Assembly (NCBI GenBank): GCA_963932145.1
Contig: OZ010581.1
Coordinates: 83,462,093-83,526,092 of the forward strand
Length of the DNA: 64,000 bases
Direction: 5' to 3'
Source: Acanthosepion lycidas
Taxonomy: Eukaryota > Mollusca > Cephalopoda > Sepiida > Sepiidae
The position numbers were made by a program, and so were the translations under genes. The notes under the pieces are model-generated. The model was not told the origin of the DNA. It made no database searches and saw only the letters and a list, made by a program, of their open reading frames with translations. This document shows positions 59,705 to 64,000 of this stretch, in pieces; within the stretch, counting starts at the first letter, position 1, and every line of letters starts with the position of its first letter.

Positions 59705-61682
59705 ATTCCAATATTTCTTCAATAGAAATAGGTAATGGTAATTGTCCAATATAATCATAATGATCTTGTCTTCATTTTTAAGGATGTCTTTTTGTGTCAT
59801 TAGAATTTTTTTACTTCTAATTCTGCTGCCTTTATTAGTGCAAGGGAGATGACTCTTGTTAAATTACGATTGCTTCTTTAATGAAAAAAGATTATTTTAG
59901 ACTTATGTACTTATTATTTTATAACTTATTTCATTTGAGCTTTCAAACTAATTTACCATCAAACAGAAAACAATATAAAATATTTCTTTTTAGGATTATT
60001 TTTCACACAACACTCCTGTAAACTTATCAGCTTGAGTTTCTTAATTCCTTCTTTGGAGTTATTGCCTTTTCACTGTAACTATCCCAAGAGGATCACAAAT
60101 TGTTTCAAACATATTTTTTTTATTTCAGATATAATTGGTTATAATTAACCCTCATGTATACTTTATTTACAAACATCAGAAAATAATCAGAAAATTGCTT
60201 ATAAGTTTTTCAGTTGACATTTTTAAGATTTGACAATGTTTTTAGATAAATATTTACACTTATTAATTATCATTATGAAATCTTTTATGACACTTAAAGC
60301 ATTAAGCAAAGAATGAGCTGTAATGAGTCATTGCTGAAATAATTATAGCTTGCAATGGAAGTGAAAATAAATTGAAATAAAATAACTTATGTGATAAATG
60401 AACAAATTATATAAAAGGAAATAATTATGCTAAGTTTATGCTTCATTGTGAACAATTAAATAGATTGTAGTAAGATGAACTTATTAAAATACAACTTATT
60501 GTCCAAACAGATAATTTTTGCCTTAGTTTGAAACCAGTTGTATTTCTTAAACAAGTCTAAAATACTGAATAAAATCTCAAATATCACTTAAACCAGATTT
60601 AAATAAAGTATTTAAAAATCCAATTCCACTTTTAAGGGAGGAGCTCTTAAACAATTTTAAATACAATTTTTAAGTTTGATAATTAGTATTCTTTTGATTT
60701 CATTGTTTTCTTTATTGCTATCATTTTACCTACTTCTATAATTACAGTTCTTGGTGCTGATAAAAAAAGATGAAATTATTTAACATATAATTGAATATAT
60801 TTTGAAATTGAAGCTAGCTTCACTAAAAGTATAATTTCCTGTTACCATTTAAACCCTGTAAGTTTATTGGGGACACATTCACATAAGTAGTTGATTTATT
60901 GTTTTACTTTTGTATGTATGTTTGTGTGCACCATTGCAAGTAAAGACAATGTTTTTCAATATCCTTAGATTACTTGTGTTTTGAGTGGAATATTGAACTC
61001 ATGAAGCAATCTTACACAAAAATGTATCTCAGCACTTATTACAGTTAGAAATATGTAAACTTCAAACATGCTCTCAACCTATCATTGTTTTATCTAATGT
61101 CTTTATTTTCAATTTTAATATTTGCTCCATTTCTTGAATTGTACATACTTTACTGATATTCATGTGTGTTCCAGCCAAAGATATTGTTAATTATTTCAAA
61201 GATTCTATCAAATTTAATTCATTCTTTGAGAAAAGGTCGCTCTGGTCTTCTTTGAAAAACAGTTTTTTTTCTAGAAATCTAGAAGTACAAATATGTATGA
61301 TATTCTATATATATTTTTTTTTAAATGTATTTTCTTAAATGTAGCCATTTTGATTTTTTAATTAAATTTATTGGATTTGAATGGTTTCATAATTTATTTT
61401 TATGTACTTAATTTTGATTTATTGTAATTTTAACTGGGATAAATATGCTTTTACAAAAAAAAAAAATAGAAATTTACAAAAGCAATAAACAGAAGAATAT
61501 TGTGATTATGTTGATCACACAAGAAAAATTATTTCTATTTTCCTGTATACCTTGAAAGATTTACTCTTCAAAAAGTAAAACATATTGGTCTAAGTGAAGA
61601 GACTAGACTTGCTTCATCTTCAACAAAGATAAATTTTATTCATTCATATCTCTGACTTGTGCTGTCATCACTGTTTGACATA

Positions 61683-62014
61683 TTTCTTTTTTTCTTTTTT
61701 TCTTTTTTTCTTTTTTCTTTTTTTTTCTTCTTTTTCTTTTTTTCTTTCTTTTTTTTCTTCTTTTTCTTTCATTTTTTCTTTTTCTTTTTTTCTTCTTTTT
61801 TCTTTTTTTCTTTTTTCTTTTTTCTTTTTTTATTTTTTCTTTTTTCTTCTTTTTTCTTTTTTCTTTTTTCTTTTTTTCTTCCTTTTTTTCTTTTTTTCCT
61901 TTTCTTTTTTTCCTTTTCTTTTTTTCCTTTTCTTTTTTTCCTTTTCTTTTTTTCCTTTTCTTTTTTTCCTTTTCTTTTTTTCCTTTTCTTTTTTTCCTTT
62001 TCTTTTTTTCCTTT

Positions 62015-62046
<32 letters not shown>

Positions 62047-62052
62047 CTTTTC
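61683..62052 (+). repeat. 370-bp almost pure pyrimidine tract
   Basis: C/T only except two A bases (near 61771 and 61832). The left half has irregular T(5-8)C units. The right half is the regular 14-bp array, ending in a run of about 28 T. All long open frames across it are Phe/Ser-rich or Lys-rich artefacts. The tract ends tcttttccag. Confidence 0.95.
61898..62023 (+). repeat. 14-bp tandem repeat, 9 copies
   Basis: The unit ccttttcttttttt starts at 61898, 61912, 61926, 61940, 61954, 61968, 61982, 61996 and 62010 with no length change. Confidence 0.95.
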
Positions 62053-64000
62053 CAGTCAAATATTTGCATGTTTACGGTACACTTCAAATTCTCCACTGTT
62101 CTTTCTCTTTTTTTTTTTTTTTTTTTTCTCTCTCTCTCTTAATTTAGAAACTTTGTTTCTAACTTAAATTCAATCCAAATAGTACAAAACATTTGTCATT
62201 TCCTCGTACTTTTTGTGTTTTGTGGACATTTGTTGTTTATTCATATTTTTTTTTTATTTTTTTTTTTTTTCTTAATGCATTTTATGCATATGGGTTATTT
62301 TAACAATGTGCATATAATATATATTGTATAATATGCTATTATAGTTTTTGCTACCTTTTAATCAAAATTGATACTTTATCCCTTCATTGTTACTTTTATC
62401 AATGCTTTTTCTCAAACTCACCAAAATTTCTGCCCTGCTCCTTGAGTTCCTGACTTCTTAATGTTTTCAATATTTATTCAGTTGAATTACTTACTCTTTT
62501 ATATTTCCATTTTTCTTTCTTTTCTTTTTTTCTCTCTTTTTTTTTTTTTTTTTTTTTTTTCTCTCATTTCTTTTTCTCGTTTCTTTTTCTCGTTTCTTTA
62601 TAGTTTGCTTGCTTTTTTGTGTTCATATTTTATTGATATAATTTTTTTGCTTTTGGAATTAGTTTAAGCAATATGTAATCAACAGTTGTTTTTGTTATAA
62701 AGTTCTGCTTTATCAGAATTCATTATTCATCTGATTTTGTTACTAAAATATCATTTTTAATATTATTTGGATGTCATATAAAAAAGCCCAAACTCCTGTA
62801 AGATTTCCATGATTGCCTTATAAAATTATCAAATATTTATTTAGTATTTAGTCCACATTAATTAATTTCTGAATATTAATACCAAACTATGAGCAAATCA
62901 CTTAAATGACTTTAAGGGTGCAAGTAAGGATTTACATTTTTAAATCTACTTCAGAAAAGTACTAGACCAGATTTTTTAACTGCATGTTAGAGGTGATTTT
63001 TATACTTCTGCTTAAAAGTTAATCCTTTGAAATGCTATATAAAATATCTTTGTATAAACTCTCTGTAAGTTAAAATCAAAATTGTTTTCTGCTTATTTTA
63101 TAGGTTTTGGCATAATATAATACATATAATATATAGCATTTGTCATTAATATATACATTTTCTATTGATAAAAATAATTAGCTAGATCTTCATTACCTTC
63201 TTTCACACCCCTACACATTCTGTACATTTAAAAAACTCAACGATATCTAATAACATAAAACATTTTACTGAGAAACTGCACAAGTCAGTAATTAAGTCAA
63301 TTACATCTAATTTACTTTGAGATGTGGGATGATTTTGATTTCTACAAAGAAGTCAGCAATCAGAAATGAACTATTTTCATAAAAGTAATTCAAATAAAAT
63401 TTTGGAACCAAAAGATTAGGATTCATTTTATCAAAACAAATCATTTACTTTCTACATTAAAATTACTCTTTTGCATAATAAAATATTTCATTTTTGTAGA
63501 CATTTTGGTTAAGATTTAAACAAATTTTGTTATGTATGCTTGACCTTTAACAATATGTAGGACTACATCTGATTTAATTTTGCATATAGGCTACAATAAA
63601 TGAGAACTTGTCTTTTGAAGTATTGGCAGATAAACTACTTTTTATACCTAAGGTGAATGAAAAACAACAAAGATGAAATGATTTTAAAATCTATGAATAC
63701 AAACTTGTATATATGCTAACTATTGTCTTTACATTTCATTTGTTATATATACAACTATTAGTGGTTGGGCCACTGCTACCTTTTTTATTATTTTACCTTA
63801 TGTCTGGATGCTATGGAAAAATTAATCATAAAAAGGTAAAAAAGTTATAATTCCTTACAATTACATAAGAAATATGTACTTCAGAATTTTAGTTATGATT
63901 TTTCTCCTTTTAAAATGAATCCTGGAATATGAATTGGTTAAAAGCCCTTTTCCTGTCAATTATTAGGCTACAAATACTTTTTTTAAATACCCACTTCCAT
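62053..64000. other. AT-rich downstream flank
   Basis: More T-rich runs (62108-62140, 62240-62270, 62538-62560). No gene, RNA or named mobile element could be supported. Confidence 0.4.

Larger units (their letters stand above)
58488..61682 (+). other. Presumed 3' UTR and downstream flank
   Basis: No further coding sequence was recognised after the stop. The first good AATAAA I see on the + strand is at 59615-59620. A 27-base T run lies at 59678-59704. Confidence 0.4.

Noticed and set aside
62043-62100. Acceptor-like end of the pyrimidine tract as a coding exon
   Set aside because: Frames after it are short and match no MYPT sequence. Kept only as a possible 3' UTR acceptor.
61657-62147. 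Four long open frames (+ and -) of 88-162 codons
   Set aside because: They translate the pyrimidine tract into Phe/Ser or Lys/Glu runs. This is a composition artefact.

Overview
The window is AT-rich, repeat-dense animal DNA with intron-bearing coding sequence. The only host gene I can support is the 3' end of a myosin phosphatase targeting subunit gene (MYPT, the PPP1R12 family) on the + strand. Four phase-0 coding exons lie at 34781-34942, 37622-37768, 39746-39796 and 58401-58487. Joined, they read as the Ser/Thr-rich linker end, the conserved DYKK|LYE junction, a coiled coil and a C-terminal leucine zipper ending RVISKLSR before a TAG stop. Everything left of 34781 has no exon I can defend and is probably intron of the same gene. 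The last intron is about 18.6 kb.

The organism is probably a lophotrochozoan, most likely a cephalopod or other mollusc. This is inferred from very low GC, long introns, tRNA-derived SINEs, a jockey-like LINE and Ty3/gypsy, mariner, Tc1 and hAT-like relics. It is not proven.

Layout. 17-621: large inverted-repeat (foldback) element. 622-18.9 kb: AT-rich non-coding DNA with small mariner-type MITE fragments, a 94-bp direct repeat and microsatellites. 18.97-20.06 kb: broken mariner transposase (- strand) carrying an internal 17-bp minisatellite. 20.5-20.7 kb: composite 5S rRNA/tRNA-derived SINE. 21.86-22.36 kb: truncated hAT-like element. 23.25-27.38 kb: decayed Ty3/gypsy retrotransposon (- strand) between two LTR-like repeats. 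28.7-29.6 kb: a tRNA-SINE and a second 5S-derived fragment. 34.8-39.8 kb: three MYPT exons, with a SINE, a LINE fragment and an LTR-like insert in the introns.

39.8-58.4 kb (last intron): two 102-bp palindromic mariner MITEs, two hAT-like elements with perfect 8-bp target duplications, a Tc1-like relic, and a 2.1-kb GC/CpG-richer LTR-like element with a 4-5 bp target duplication. 58.4 kb: terminal exon. 58.5-64 kb: presumed 3' UTR and flank, with a 370-bp nearly pure pyrimidine tract.

The gene product would pair PP1c with myosin, and its terminal leucine zipper would bind PKG. The rest of the window is mobile-element sediment. The clearest structural result is a datable nested insertion: a mariner MITE split the left target duplication of a hAT-like element at 40977-41084.
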